The position numbers were made by a program, and so were the translations under genes. This document shows, one piece after another, positions 1 through 10,212 of a DNA stretch of 64,000 nt. Source of the stretch: UBA2283 sp041658955 (GTDB lineage Bacteria; Patescibacteriota; Microgenomatia; UBA12405); NCBI GenBank assembly GCA_041658955.1, contig JBAZZE010000003.1:1-64000 (forward strand). The letters are read 5' to 3'. Each line of letters begins with the position of its first letter. The first letter of the stretch is position 1. The notes under the pieces are model-generated. The model was given only the letters and a program-made list of their open reading frames with translations, had not been told where the DNA came from and did no database searches.

Positions 1-585
1 GCGGAGATAAACTTTTAGCCTTGGAATTATATTTTTTATACATGATTATCAAGCTAATGAGTAATATATATAAATATCTACTATTAGGAAAAAGGTGTCA
101 ACAGGCAGGAAACAGGTAGAAACTGATGTAGTTTGATAGTATGGTTGATATAGTTTAATCACCGAATTTGACATGCGGTGATCTTTCACAAAGCTTTACA
201 CGGTATATTTCCTACTATCAAACAATTGCTATATTGCTCAAACTAAATATAATTGGTGCGTTAATAATTTGAACCTATGCGGAGATGTGCGGAAAAGATA
301 GAATGATATTAATTGATAGTTATACGAGGTGATCAAAGTGAGTTTTTGAACCTAAAGTAATTTTGATACTTATTGACTTAGTTGGTATAAGTTTGTAGGT
401 GAATGATAGTTTAAACTGATTTTTGATGATTTTTAGTAGAATGAGGGTAGGTGAGGAGATTAGTTTAGGCAGGGTAAAAACAATTGTTATGAAATCATAG
501 GATAAAAAGTTATTTTTACTTCATTAGCACCCATATAAGCTGAGTGTTAGATAGGCGGAGAATCTATGTTTTTAGGCGAATATGG
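1..585. other. AT-rich non-coding region with inverted repeats
   Basis: I find no convincing gene here. An 11-bp inverted repeat, GTTTGATAGTA at 131-141 and its complement at 213-223, encloses a perfect 7-bp hairpin (ATCACCG 158-164 with CGGTGAT 176-182). A TTGATATAGTT string near 144 contains an extended -10 (TGaTATAGT). The same string recurs near 1094, 47312, 47370 and 47446. The segment could hold a small structured RNA or promoters; no function is assigned. Confidence 0.5.
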
Positions 586-597
586 TATCATACTCTT

Positions 598-1020
598 ATG
601 AACGAGAACCGAACTTTGTATCTAAGGATGGGCTTGATCGTCTTAGCTCTAGGGTTCACATACGGGATGGCGGCTTTTGTAGTTCCAAAGGCAATGGTAA
701 CTATGACTAAGGCTGCACCGGCCACAGTAATTTCCTTAGGTGACTCTCGAGTTTTGGCTGAAAAGATATTGGCAAGGGCTGATGGGAAAGATAAGTGTAG
801 TGTAAATGTCTTTGTAATGGATAAAAATGGTAAAGGCGTACCTGGAAAACAAGTTTCGTTGGAAGGAATGGAAGGAATTTTACCAGCGACCGCTACTACA
901 AACAACGATGGTAAAGCAACTTTTTCAATGACGTCACAAAAAGAGGGGACATTTAAGCTAACAGCAGTAGTGGGTGGATCGCCATTACCTCGTGAAGTGA
1001 AGGTAACTTTCAGAAACTGA
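598..1020 (+). CDS. Secreted Big_1/invasin-like Ig-domain protein
   Basis: A short exported protein of 140 residues. From the ATG at 598 there is one hydrophobic N-terminal segment (about residues 8-28), then a single Ig-like domain with the Big_1 pattern: a VFVMDKNGKGVPGK stretch, then TTNNDGKATF and a final VKVTF strand. This start is chosen because a -10-like TATCAT (586-591) lies 6 nt before it, whereas an upstream in-frame TTG/ATG adds a poorly hydrophobic tail. The domain is clearly paralogous to the protein at 15482-15889, which shares the ADGK...GVP...DGKA spacing. The two Big_1 proteins therefore bracket the three LamG giants in opposite orientation. Likely role: extracellular display or adhesion (inferred from domain type). 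Confidence 0.8.
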   Translation: MNENRTLYLRMGLIVLALGFTYGMAAFVVPKAMVTMTKAAPATVISLGDSRVLAEKILARADGKDKCSVNVFVMDKNGKGVPGKQVSLEGMEGILPATATTNNDGKATFSMTSQKEGTFKLTAVVGGSPLPREVKVTFRN

Positions 1021-1183
1021 GAAAAAAGTGGGTTGGAAATAGGAGCAGAGAAAATATTCATTATGTGTAGAAGAAAGTTATATTAAGGCATCTTTTGATA
1101 TAGTTCCAGCTTGATTGATTGGCAGTAATTTGTAGAGACTGATAAGTGGTTGAACGAGTGTTTCTAGTGGAAAAATAGAGGAG

Positions 1184-4100
1184 TTATTTAAAGTTAATGG
1201 AGCCACCGTTATAAATAGCCTTAACTTGCGTAGAAGTAAGTGGGTAGTTGTAGACTCGAACATCATCAAGTTGGCCGTTGGTAAAGTAGTTGTTTTGATA
1301 GGTAGCATTAGTCGGTTGACCGATTCTGAGGACTCCGGTAGTAGCTGGATCAGTGGTTCTACTAGTGGCGCTACGGATAAGTGATCCATCTTTATAGACA
1401 TAATCAGTATCGGTTTCTGAGTTGTGAACGACGGTGATATGAGCCCATTGACCTATAGTAAGATTGGCGTCATAGCTACTAAAATCGTTGTTTACACCAA
1501 AAAGAACATCTTCGTAGCCGAGCCAGATGTAATAGCGAGAAGTTATAGCTGTGCCACGTTCGAGAAGGCAAGTGTATTGGGGGAGAGCTTGGGGTTTGAC
1601 CCAAGTACTAAGAGAAAAACTACCAGTGAGGTTGAGGCTAGGATTGTCAGGAATTTCGATATAGTCACTATTACCATCAAAATGGATGGAAGAATTTACT
1701 TTTCCAGTGGAACCTACCCCCCATGCAGTATTGGCTGTTGAGCAAGTGCCGGCTGAGGTGATAGGACCGGTACCACCGATGCTGATTGATCCGCTATTAC
1801 TTATTCCGCTATTGTCGTTGGCCACGGAACCTTGGCATTCGTCTAGTTTCCACCAGCCAACTGGACCGCCTTTGTTATAGTCGTAAGCGATTTGGGCGGG
1901 AGTGCGAGCGTAGTTGAAGATGTGAACTTCATCTATTAGACCTGTAAAATGACCATTGTAAGCTGTTCCATCACAAAGATAATGTTGGTTACCTATGCAA
2001 AAGGACCAAAGAGAGTAATTTGACCCTCTAGTTTCGTTTACAGAATTGTCTTCCTTACCGTCGATATAGATTTTCATGGTGGAGTAATCGAAACGAGCAG
2101 AAATAAAATGCCATTTATCATCATTAATGGAAATATTTGAAGTTAGAGTAGTTGACCAGCCATCGAGGCTGCTTCTAAGAAAGTTTAGTTTGCCGTTGGC
2201 ACTCATATATACGCAGTTGGTCCAGGTTCCGCTGTTTCCGTAACGACAGACAATGCCTCCACTACTAGTTGATTTTGTCTTGACCCAAGCATTGATAGTA
2301 ACAGGCCCGGTGGTTGAGGCAATATTTCCACCGTCGTTATAGCCCACACCGTCGTTGCCATCGAAATATAATCCTTTGCCGTATTTTCCGACTTGCCATT
2401 GAGGGGCAGATGTTCCAGCCAGTAACGGAAGAGGTTTTATACCGGTTCCTGAGTCAAAAGCAGTGGTGCCAGTACCCTCATTAAAGTTCCATTCGTATAT
2501 TGGGGGGATGCAAGACGAAGTATCGCCAGGGACACAATAATCAAGTGAGGTGATAGTGTTTCCTATAGTTTGATTGCTTGAACCAAAAACAAAAGAGGCA
2601 GCCTGATTGTAATCAGATTTGATTTCATCTTCAGTCAGAGCGTAGTTGTAGACTTTCATTTCATCAATGGATCCGACAGAATAATATCCATAATTTCGGC
2701 CAATATAACGAAATGATCCATTACTGTGGGTATAGCCTTCAGTACCACCAATTGAAATTGATCCAAATTTTTTACCATCTAAATATAAAGTGGCTGCAGT
2801 TGTACCTTGGTCAACACTGACGGCGACATAATGCCAGTTTGAGTCGGCATATTGATAACTAGTAGTCCAGCTCATTGTCGTGGACCCAACACCGCCGGTA
2901 TATTGTTTATAGTGCTGAAACCTTTTGGATGATGGAACGTACCCTAGAGTGGAGGTGTATTGATTGCTACCAAAAATTGGAATTTCAGGATTGGTTGAGC
3001 CGCTTGGGAAGTTAAACCAGCTACTTAGAGTAAAATTTTGTTCGTTTGGCGTAAACAAACTATTTAGGGCAGCGTAGGTAGATGTACCATTGAAAGTTAA
3101 GCCTTTCCCATTCTTACCATTCGCCCAAGTAGGAGCTGAACTGCCAGTACCAAAGTCGGCGTGATAAGTAGAACTACTGACTCCGGAATTGTTGACTAGT
3201 GTACTAGCCCCTTCATCGAACTTGTACCAAATAATTGGTTTGCCATTGTGAGGTGTTGACTGTGAATCTCCGGCCATATCTTGAAGGACCTGTTCAGCGG
3301 TGCGGGCGTAATCGTAGATTTTGACTTCATCGATTTGACCACGAAAGTTACGAGATGATGGAGAGACGGCACCAATATAATTTGAGCTGTGGATATTTGT
3401 ACTACCAACAGCATTATTTAGTACCTGAATACCATTAACAAATAGTTTAACGTTTGACATGTCATAAGAAACGGCGACATGGGTCCAACTATTTAAAGGT
3501 ATGGATCCGCCAGAATGCCAACCCTGATTTGCGACCATGGAGTAGTCGTAATATTGTAGATTGCTTAGTACTTCGAAGTAAGGGCCGATTACAGAGCAAC
3601 GATTTTCATTACCACAGCCTGTGGTGGTAGTGGGGTATATCCAGGCCTCTTTTGTGAAAGAATAATTGTGATTTATGGTGCTGATACTAGCGTATTGTTG
3701 AGCGGTGGCATCAACGTTGAGACTGAGGGCGTGTCCATATTTTCCTGGTGCAAAACCGGCCCCGTTTTGGAGTGTGGCAGTACGGTTGTTGCCGGAAGAG
3801 TCTTTTCCCGTCGTCCCAGAGCCTTCATCAAAATTCCAGTAAGCGATTGGACTGGGAGAATAGTTGTAGAGGTTTTTGACGTCGGTGGCGGATAGGCCAC
3901 GGTTATAAACACGAACTTCATCCAAACTTCCGCCAAAATAGTAACTTTGGCCAGGGTACATGGTACCTAAATTTAGTGAAGTCCCAGCACCGCCAGTGCG
4001 TTCGGTTCCGTAGCATTGACTCATCTCCTGACTTATTCCATTGATGTAGATTTTACTTTTACCAGTGTAGAGTCCGTTGTACATAACCAGAGTGACATGA

Positions 4101-5704
4101 ACCCATTTGTTGGCTAATCCGGTGGGGTTAATACCGTAAGCATCGCTGGCACCGGTGTTGAAACCCATACAAGTAGAAATGGGAAACCAAAGTTCATAAT
4201 AATTACTACTCCCACCGCGAAGGTTGACGGGAATCTTGCCCACAGTACCGTTCCAATACATCCAAAAACTAACGGTATTGTAACCACCGACGGTGGTGGT
4301 GATATTTGGTAAGGTGACACCGATGTAATCATTGGTGTTGTCAAAGCTAGCTCCGATGCCAAACTTACCATTACTCCAAGTAGGAGAAGAGTCGCCGTTG
4401 CCTAAAGTAGCAGTACGGTTGTTACCAGAACTGTCGGCAAGTGATGAACCAACTCCTTCGTCGAATTTGTAGTAGGCGATGAGTCCATCAGAAATTCCCT
4501 TAGTACTATTACTACCGAAATTTACACCAGAATCTGAAGATGATTGGCCGGAAATACCAGTGGTGTAATCTTGCTTAATTTGATTAGCAGTACGGGCATA
4601 TGAGAACACTTTTGTCTCATCAATTTTGGCGTCAGTATTCCAGCCATACATGGTTCCAAAAATTAAGGAACTGCTATTGTTGACACTCCCGGTCACAGAA
4701 GAGATGTCGTATTCATTACTTTGTTTGACACCGTTGACATAAAATTTGACTCGATTGTTGGTTTTATCAAAAACCACAGATAACATAGCCCATTTGTTTT
4801 TTAGATCGGTGGGTTTGTAACCATTATCAAATGTTATTGAGGCATTGGTAACTAAATTAGTACCATCGCTATAACAAATGTTGATACCGTTGGCATTGTA
4901 TCCATGACCAATATCCCATCCTGGGTGACCGGCTGAGTAACAAGTGCCAGATTTGTAAGCCATGAACCAAGTCTTAGGATAAGTGAAGTCGCGATAGTTG
5001 CCCCACATCTGGACCGTAAAATTGCCGGTATCAAAGTCCAATAGGCTATTATCATAGACTGTAACATTGGGGATAGAGGTACCTGGCATACTGACGCATT
5101 TTCCAGAGAGACAGTCACTATCTGAAGTCCAAGTGGTATTGGATGATAAGTAGCCGATTAAACTACGGTCACTACCGGAGTTGTTGATACTAGTACCGAC
5201 ACCTTCATCAAATTTGTACCAAAGAACAGGACCGCCACCAATTTCCTCGGTGACGGGGGAACCAATCGAATAACTTGAGGCTACATTGCTAAAGTCGCTG
5301 TTACTAAATTCGTTGTCCGCTGAGGAGTTACCATAGTAAGCATAGATGGTTTGGGCGCCAGCAGGGAAAGAATCAAAATTGATATGAAATGATACATTGG
5401 TTGTGCCTGTGCCTGAGACTATGTAGTAGTCGAGAAGTTGACCGGACGCAGTGGTAAAACGAAAGTCGCCATTGTCCGGTTGAGATTTGGCGGTAGTGCC
5501 GATGTTGATGGAGGTGCTAATGTAGACGTTGGTCTCATCAACTGAGTGGGTGGAGATATTTATCTGTTGACGATACATCCAGGCGTCATTGAACCACTCT
5601 GCAAGAATGGTAGTTGGTTTTTGTTGAATTCGAAGGAGAGCGACAATGCCGATGAGAAGAATAACGACGATAGTAAAGAGTGTTTTGTAAGAGAGGCGGG
5701 TCAC
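1184..5704 (-). CDS. Giant LamG-repeat surface protein (copy 1)
   Basis: A 1,506-residue exported protein. Residues about 7-28 form a membrane anchor or signal segment, followed by a DUF2341-like domain (about 36-150, ending near AYYGNSSADN). Six concanavalin/LamG-like modules follow, each opening with a W[YNW]KFDEG-type strand and closing with a K.Y.Y.RT..Q helix start. A two-cysteine linker, DYCVPGDTSSC, sits near residue 1040 before module 5. LamG folds bind sugars or proteins, so cell-surface adhesion is the likely role (inference). It starts with GTG, 19 nt after the stop of the next copy, and is last of three tandem paralogues read leftwards. The N-terminal 150 codons are nearly identical in DNA to copy 2, indicating recent duplication. 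No LPXTG motif is seen. Confidence 0.9.
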   Translation of the reverse strand: MTRLSYKTLFTIVVILLIGIVALLRIQQKPTTILAEWFNDAWMYRQQINISTHSVDETNVYISTSINIGTTAKSQPDNGDFRFTTASGQLLDYYIVSGTGTTNVSFHINFDSFPAGAQTIYAYYGNSSADNEFSNSDFSNVASSYSIGSPVTEEIGGGPVLWYKFDEGVGTSINNSGSDRSLIGYLSSNTTWTSDSDCLSGKCVSMPGTSIPNVTVYDNSLLDFDTGNFTVQMWGNYRDFTYPKTWFMAYKSGTCYSAGHPGWDIGHGYNANGINICYSDGTNLVTNASITFDNGYKPTDLKNKWAMLSVVFDKTNNRVKFYVNGVKQSNEYDISSVTGSVNNSSSLIFGTMYGWNTDAKIDETKVFSYARTANQIKQDYTTGISGQSSSDSGVNFGSNSTKGISDGLIAYYKFDEGVGSSLADSSGNNRTATLGNGDSSPTWSNGKFGIGASFDNTNDYIGVTLPNITTTVGGYNTVSFWMYWNGTVGKIPVNLRGGSSNYYELWFPISTCMGFNTGASDAYGINPTGLANKWVHVTLVMYNGLYTGKSKIYINGISQEMSQCYGTERTGGAGTSLNLGTMYPGQSYYFGGSLDEVRVYNRGLSATDVKNLYNYSPSPIAYWNFDEGSGTTGKDSSGNNRTATLQNGAGFAPGKYGHALSLNVDATAQQYASISTINHNYSFTKEAWIYPTTTTGCGNENRCSVIGPYFEVLSNLQYYDYSMVANQGWHSGGSIPLNSWTHVAVSYDMSNVKLFVNGIQVLNNAVGSTNIHSSNYIGAVSPSSRNFRGQIDEVKIYDYARTAEQVLQDMAGDSQSTPHNGKPIIWYKFDEGASTLVNNSGVSSSTYHADFGTGSSAPTWANGKNGKGLTFNGTSTYAALNSLFTPNEQNFTLSSWFNFPSGSTNPEIPIFGSNQYTSTLGYVPSSKRFQHYKQYTGGVGSTTMSWTTSYQYADSNWHYVAVSVDQGTTAATLYLDGKKFGSISIGGTEGYTHSNGSFRYIGRNYGYYSVGSIDEMKVYNYALTEDEIKSDYNQAASFVFGSSNQTIGNTITSLDYCVPGDTSSCIPPIYEWNFNEGTGTTAFDSGTGIKPLPLLAGTSAPQWQVGKYGKGLYFDGNDGVGYNDGGNIASTTGPVTINAWVKTKSTSSGGIVCRYGNSGTWTNCVYMSANGKLNFLRSSLDGWSTTLTSNISINDDKWHFISARFDYSTMKIYIDGKEDNSVNETRGSNYSLWSFCIGNQHYLCDGTAYNGHFTGLIDEVHIFNYARTPAQIAYDYNKGGPVGWWKLDECQGSVANDNSGISNSGSISIGGTGPITSAGTCSTANTAWGVGSTGKVNSSIHFDGNSDYIEIPDNPSLNLTGSFSLSTWVKPQALPQYTCLLERGTAITSRYYIWLGYEDVLFGVNNDFSSYDANLTIGQWAHITVVHNSETDTDYVYKDGSLIRSATSRTTDPATTGVLRIGQPTNATYQNNYFTNGQLDDVRVYNYPLTSTQVKAIYNGGSINFK

Positions 5705-5723
5705 TAGGATAATCTTACCAATT

Positions 5724-8700
5724 TTACCTAAAATTTACTCCACTACCGTTGTAGACAGATTTTATTTGAGTTTCAGTTAGAGCGTAGTTGTAGACGCGAA
5801 CATCATCGACTTGACCGTCAAGATAGCGGGGTGAGGCATTGTCTACCCGACCAATATAGAAATTGGCGTTATCAGTGTCGACTACTGAAACGATAGAAGA
5901 GGTTTGTTCGGTATTGAGTACTCCATTTTTGTAAAGTCGAATATAGCTACCACCTTTGAAGACACCGCAGTAATGATCCCATTGGCCAGTAGTTACTAGA
6001 CCAGTACTCCCTTCAACACGACCACTAGCGTCTGCTCCGGGGTCGACTGCGAAACTAACAGTATCACTACGCCCACTAAGGGCGGCACTATCATCGACCC
6101 AAAGAAGCCAACCGCCAAGGCTACCAAGATAGCGAGAGACGATAGCACCATCGGTAGTAACTGAGGATGGGCGATATTTTAACCAGCTACAGACAGAGGC
6201 TTCAGTGGCTCCTTCGATGGTGGGAACTGTCATGCCAATGTTTATAGAGTCATCGGAGCCATCCAGACTGATAGAGGAATTCATCTTACCACTGGCACCA
6301 TTGGTCCACGCCGCTGAAGTGCCAACAGAACAAGTGCCAGGAGTGGTTTGAGATCCTGAAGCACCAACGGTAAGAGTACCGTGATTGGCCAGACCACTCC
6401 AGTCAGCGATCTGGGTGCCCTGACATTCGTCCATTTTCCACCAACCAGTTGGACCACCATGGTTGTAGTCGTAAGCTATTTGGGCTGGGGTACGGGCATA
6501 GTCATAGATTCGAACTTCATCAATAGCACCATTAAAATCATCAACTAAGTAGCTGTTTCTGGCATTACCAATAGAGATGTCGTCGTTGTTGGCTATTGAA
6601 CCAGTGGTTATATCATTACCGGTATTAACTAAAACTCCATCGACATAGAGATAAGCCTTGTCAGCAGAAAAATCTCTAACCCCGACGAGGTGATGCCACT
6701 GACCATTGTTTAATGGGGTTGGTCCGGTAACGTCAAAACCGGTAACACCATCTCTTAAAGTTATACCAGGTGTCCGTGTAGTCGCAGATAGGTAAAGTCT
6801 AAAAGGTGATGCACCACTATTTGTTCCATGTTTGGCCAACAAACTGTCAGTACTAGCACTAGTATCAGTAGTCTTGAACCAAGTTTCGACTGTATATGAG
6901 TTATTATTTCCAATGTCGGTAGTAGTTGTAGTTTCAGCAAATCTGATGACACCGTCATTATTGTTAAAGTTAATACCAGAACCAAATTTTCCGAGAATCC
7001 AGGTATTAGTTCCTGTCCAGGTTGTACTATCGTTGTTATTGCCACTAGTATCTTTAGCGCTGGTACCAGCCTTTTCATCCAATTTCCAATTGGCTACTGG
7101 TGGACTACAGGGTGATGTGTCACCGGGGACACAGTAATCTAGACTAGTAGTGGTGGCACCGATAGTTTGATTTGATGAGCCAAAGGTGAAAGAGGAGTTT
7201 TGATTGAGGTCTGTTTTGATCTCGTCTTGACTTAGTTGATAGTTAAATAATTTGAAATCGTCAATCACACCTGAAAAATAGTTGGTGCTATTTTTACCAA
7301 TGTTGATGGCACTACCAGTCACAGTGGTGCCGATACTGACAACTACATGCTGCCAGGTATTATCGGTTAAAGTGCTGGTACTAATACCGTTTATGCTAAT
7401 AGTGGGCGAGGTAAAACCAGAAGCAAAAAGAGTGTTCCCAGTGGCGCCAATAGCTACAGTCGGACTAAGGGAAAAGAAGTGGTTGTTGGTTATTCCACTG
7501 GGTTTTATCCAAAAGGATACGGACTGAATATTATTTACGGTGGTACCAACACTAAGATAATCGTTGGCAGAAAAACTGAGTCCTTTATTGTTTTTTCCAT
7601 CGACCCACGAAGGGGATGAATTACCAGTGGCCAAAGTCCCGTTTACAGTGCCACCTATACCCCAATTACTGGTGGTTGAGCCGTTACTTTCATCAAACTT
7701 GTAATAGATAGCCGGTTTACCGTTGCGTGGTGAGGTATTGGAATCACCCTGCATGTCTTGAAGAACTTGTTCTTGGGTGCGGGCGTAATTGTAAAGTTTG
7801 ACATCGTCGATTTTGCCGTCAAAGTCAAAGGAGGCACTGTTGTTGACGGTGCCAATATAAGTACTGTCAGGTGATGAGATACCAACGGAATAATATGCCG
7901 AAATATCTTGTGACTCAATTAGCTTTCCGTCCTGATAAATTTTGGCTGTACCATTTCGCGAAGCGATAGAACAAATGTAATACCAGTTACCAACTGTTAG
8001 GGGGTTGCTTTGAATTTTAACTGTGGTTGCTCCAAGATCCAACATAAATTCCATCTGACTCAAGGCATCCCATCGGAGTTCGTAGCCTAAATTTGGAGAG
8101 GTATTGTCACGGTGTTCAAAAGCACCGGCAAACTCTGGACCGGTGGTTTCTGGGTTTAGCCATAGACAGACGGAAAAATCGTTTTTAACCATATCGTGCT
8201 CATCACTATCAGGAATGTTGACCCATTGATTACTGCTACTTTCAAAATCGAGGGCAGATCCAACCTTGCCAGTTATCCAAGTTGGTGAACCGTTAAAAGA
8301 AGAGCTGTTGTGACTTTTACCACTACTATCATAGGCGGTGGTTCCACTTTTTTCATCAAACTTCCAATAGCCAACTGGACCTGGAGCGTAGTTATAGAGA
8401 TTTTTGACATCAGTAGAGGAAAGCGCGCGGTTATAGAGTTTGACCTCATCAATAGTTCCTTTGAAGTAATGTCCGGGGTCGGTGGCGTGATGGGTACCAA
8501 TTCCCCAAGTGCTTGCCTCAGCAGTCCAGTTGCCAGTAGTAACATTGCAAGTATTACTTAAAACACCATTAATATAGACTTTTTGAGTTTTGCCATCGGT
8601 TGTTCCAATGAGGTGATACCAGGTGTTGGCGGCAAGAGAAGTGCTGTAGGAGGTACTACAAACACTGCCTCCGGCAGACCTGAAAAAAGCGACAACTGTA

Positions 8701-10211
8701 CCAGCATCGTTTTGGATATCGAATCCTTCTTCTTGATAATTTCTCATTATAATCGAGTACCACTCAGTACTTACTGCAGGAATCGAGGACATATTTATCC
8801 AAGCAGATATTGTTCCCTTATCTGCTCCTAGTGGAATTACTTGACCAGTAATGTAGTCGTTTCCACCGAAACTAGTTCCTATACCGAATTTTCCGCCTAT
8901 CCAAGATGGGGCGGAGGTTCCACTACCAAAGGTTAGTGTCCGTGAATTCCCAGAACTATCTGCACTTGTTGAACCGACACCTTCTTCAAACTTCCAATAG
9001 CCAACTAGTCCATCAGATAAGCCTTTGGCACTATTACCACCAATATTGACTGAAGAGTTTGCTGAGGATTGGCCGGTATTAGAAGAGGTGAAGTCTTGTC
9101 TTATTTGAGTAACTGATCTGGCGTAGGAATATAGCTTTATTTCATCAATAATAGCGACAATGAAATCTTGGCTATCGGATTCAGAGCCAACCCTAAGACT
9201 TTGAGTGTTGACACCAATATCGTTGATATTTCCTAACGTCCCAGTTTGGGAAGCATTTGATTTGGCACCGTTAATATAAATATCAGTGTTGGAAGTGGAG
9301 TTATTGTCAAAAATAATTACGAAGTGTGTCCAAGTATTTGCGGTGATGGCTGATGTTTTTGTAAGTTGAAATTGATCGGTACCATCAGAAAAATAAACAT
9401 CCAGTGTTCCGGTGGATGCTAGTCTAATATCGTAACCACTAGTGCCGGCAGTGGTGGAAGTTTTTTTGGCTAGAATAGTACCGGTGCTTGTCAGGGGACT
9501 CCTAATCCAGAGAGAAATAGTGAAGTTGGTGCCATCGGAAAATTCTTGAATAGAGTTGTCGCCTAAATTTATATTGTCGTTACCATCAAAAGATAAACAA
9601 TTACCAGAAATACATTGATCAGAAGTTAGCCAACTGGGTGAGGAGTTGCCTGTATTTAAGGATCCATTATTGTTTCCAGTTGAAGAATCAAAGGCAGTAG
9701 TGCCAGTACCCTCATCAAACTTATACCAAGCCACCGGACCACCACCAATTTCTTCAGTAACAGGGGAGCCAATAGAATAACTTGAAGCAACTGTAGAAAA
9801 GTCACTATTACTAAATCCGTTGTCGGCAGAGGGGTTACCATAGTAAGCATAGACAGTCTGGGCACCAGCGGGGAAACTATCAAAATTGATATGGAATGAT
9901 ATATTGGTTGTGCCTGCACCGGAGACTATGTAGTAGTCGAGCAGTTGGCCAGAGGAGGTAGTAAAACGAAAGTCGCCGTTGTCAGACTGAGACTTAGCTG
10001 TGGTACCGATATTGACTGAAGTACTAATGTAAACATTGGTCTCACCAACAGAATGTGTAGAAATATTTATAGCTTGACGATACATCCAGGCGTCATTGAA
10101 CCATTCAGCTAAAACAGAGGTTGGTTTTTGTTGAATTCTTATCAGGGCGACAATGCCAATCAGAAGAATAACAACAATAGTGATTAAAGTTTTGTAAGAA
10201 AATTTTTCCAC
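5724..10211 (-). CDS. Giant LamG-repeat surface protein (copy 2)
   Basis: About 1,495 residues with the same architecture as copy 1: N-terminal membrane segment, DUF2341-like domain, then six LamG-like modules separated by YNYA.RT..Q motifs. The two-cysteine linker is DYCVPGDTSPC. I chose GTG at 10211 because it gives VEKFSYKTL, matching the start of copy 3 exactly, and it follows the stop of copy 3 by 1 nt, so it is probably translated by coupling. An ATG at 10235 would add eight residues and overlap copy 3. The C-terminus (YNGSGVNFR) resembles those of the other two copies. Function inferred as extracellular binding. Confidence 0.88.
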   Translation of the reverse strand: MEKFSYKTLITIVVILLIGIVALIRIQQKPTSVLAEWFNDAWMYRQAINISTHSVGETNVYISTSVNIGTTAKSQSDNGDFRFTTSSGQLLDYYIVSGAGTTNISFHINFDSFPAGAQTVYAYYGNPSADNGFSNSDFSTVASSYSIGSPVTEEIGGGPVAWYKFDEGTGTTAFDSSTGNNNGSLNTGNSSPSWLTSDQCISGNCLSFDGNDNINLGDNSIQEFSDGTNFTISLWIRSPLTSTGTILAKKTSTTAGTSGYDIRLASTGTLDVYFSDGTDQFQLTKTSAITANTWTHFVIIFDNNSTSNTDIYINGAKSNASQTGTLGNINDIGVNTQSLRVGSESDSQDFIVAIIDEIKLYSYARSVTQIRQDFTSSNTGQSSANSSVNIGGNSAKGLSDGLVGYWKFEEGVGSTSADSSGNSRTLTFGSGTSAPSWIGGKFGIGTSFGGNDYITGQVIPLGADKGTISAWINMSSIPAVSTEWYSIIMRNYQEEGFDIQNDAGTVVAFFRSAGGSVCSTSYSTSLAANTWYHLIGTTDGKTQKVYINGVLSNTCNVTTGNWTAEASTWGIGTHHATDPGHYFKGTIDEVKLYNRALSSTDVKNLYNYAPGPVGYWKFDEKSGTTAYDSSGKSHNSSSFNGSPTWITGKVGSALDFESSSNQWVNIPDSDEHDMVKNDFSVCLWLNPETTGPEFAGAFEHRDNTSPNLGYELRWDALSQMEFMLDLGATTVKIQSNPLTVGNWYYICSIASRNGTAKIYQDGKLIESQDISAYYSVGISSPDSTYIGTVNNSASFDFDGKIDDVKLYNYARTQEQVLQDMQGDSNTSPRNGKPAIYYKFDESNGSTTSNWGIGGTVNGTLATGNSSPSWVDGKNNKGLSFSANDYLSVGTTVNNIQSVSFWIKPSGITNNHFFSLSPTVAIGATGNTLFASGFTSPTISINGISTSTLTDNTWQHVVVSIGTTVTGSAINIGKNSTNYFSGVIDDFKLFNYQLSQDEIKTDLNQNSSFTFGSSNQTIGATTTSLDYCVPGDTSPCSPPVANWKLDEKAGTSAKDTSGNNNDSTTWTGTNTWILGKFGSGINFNNNDGVIRFAETTTTTDIGNNNSYTVETWFKTTDTSASTDSLLAKHGTNSGASPFRLYLSATTRTPGITLRDGVTGFDVTGPTPLNNGQWHHLVGVRDFSADKAYLYVDGVLVNTGNDITTGSIANNDDISIGNARNSYLVDDFNGAIDEVRIYDYARTPAQIAYDYNHGGPTGWWKMDECQGTQIADWSGLANHGTLTVGASGSQTTPGTCSVGTSAAWTNGASGKMNSSISLDGSDDSINIGMTVPTIEGATEASVCSWLKYRPSSVTTDGAIVSRYLGSLGGWLLWVDDSAALSGRSDTVSFAVDPGADASGRVEGSTGLVTTGQWDHYCGVFKGGSYIRLYKNGVLNTEQTSSIVSVVDTDNANFYIGRVDNASPRYLDGQVDDVRVYNYALTETQIKSVYNGSGVNFR

Positions 10212-10212
10212 T

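Noticed and set aside
588..1061. Opposite-strand frame over the Big_1 gene, and the many similar frames inside the LamG and Kelch genes
   Set aside because: They are antisense or out-of-frame shadows of repetitive coding sequence, with poor protein composition and no promoter or start context.
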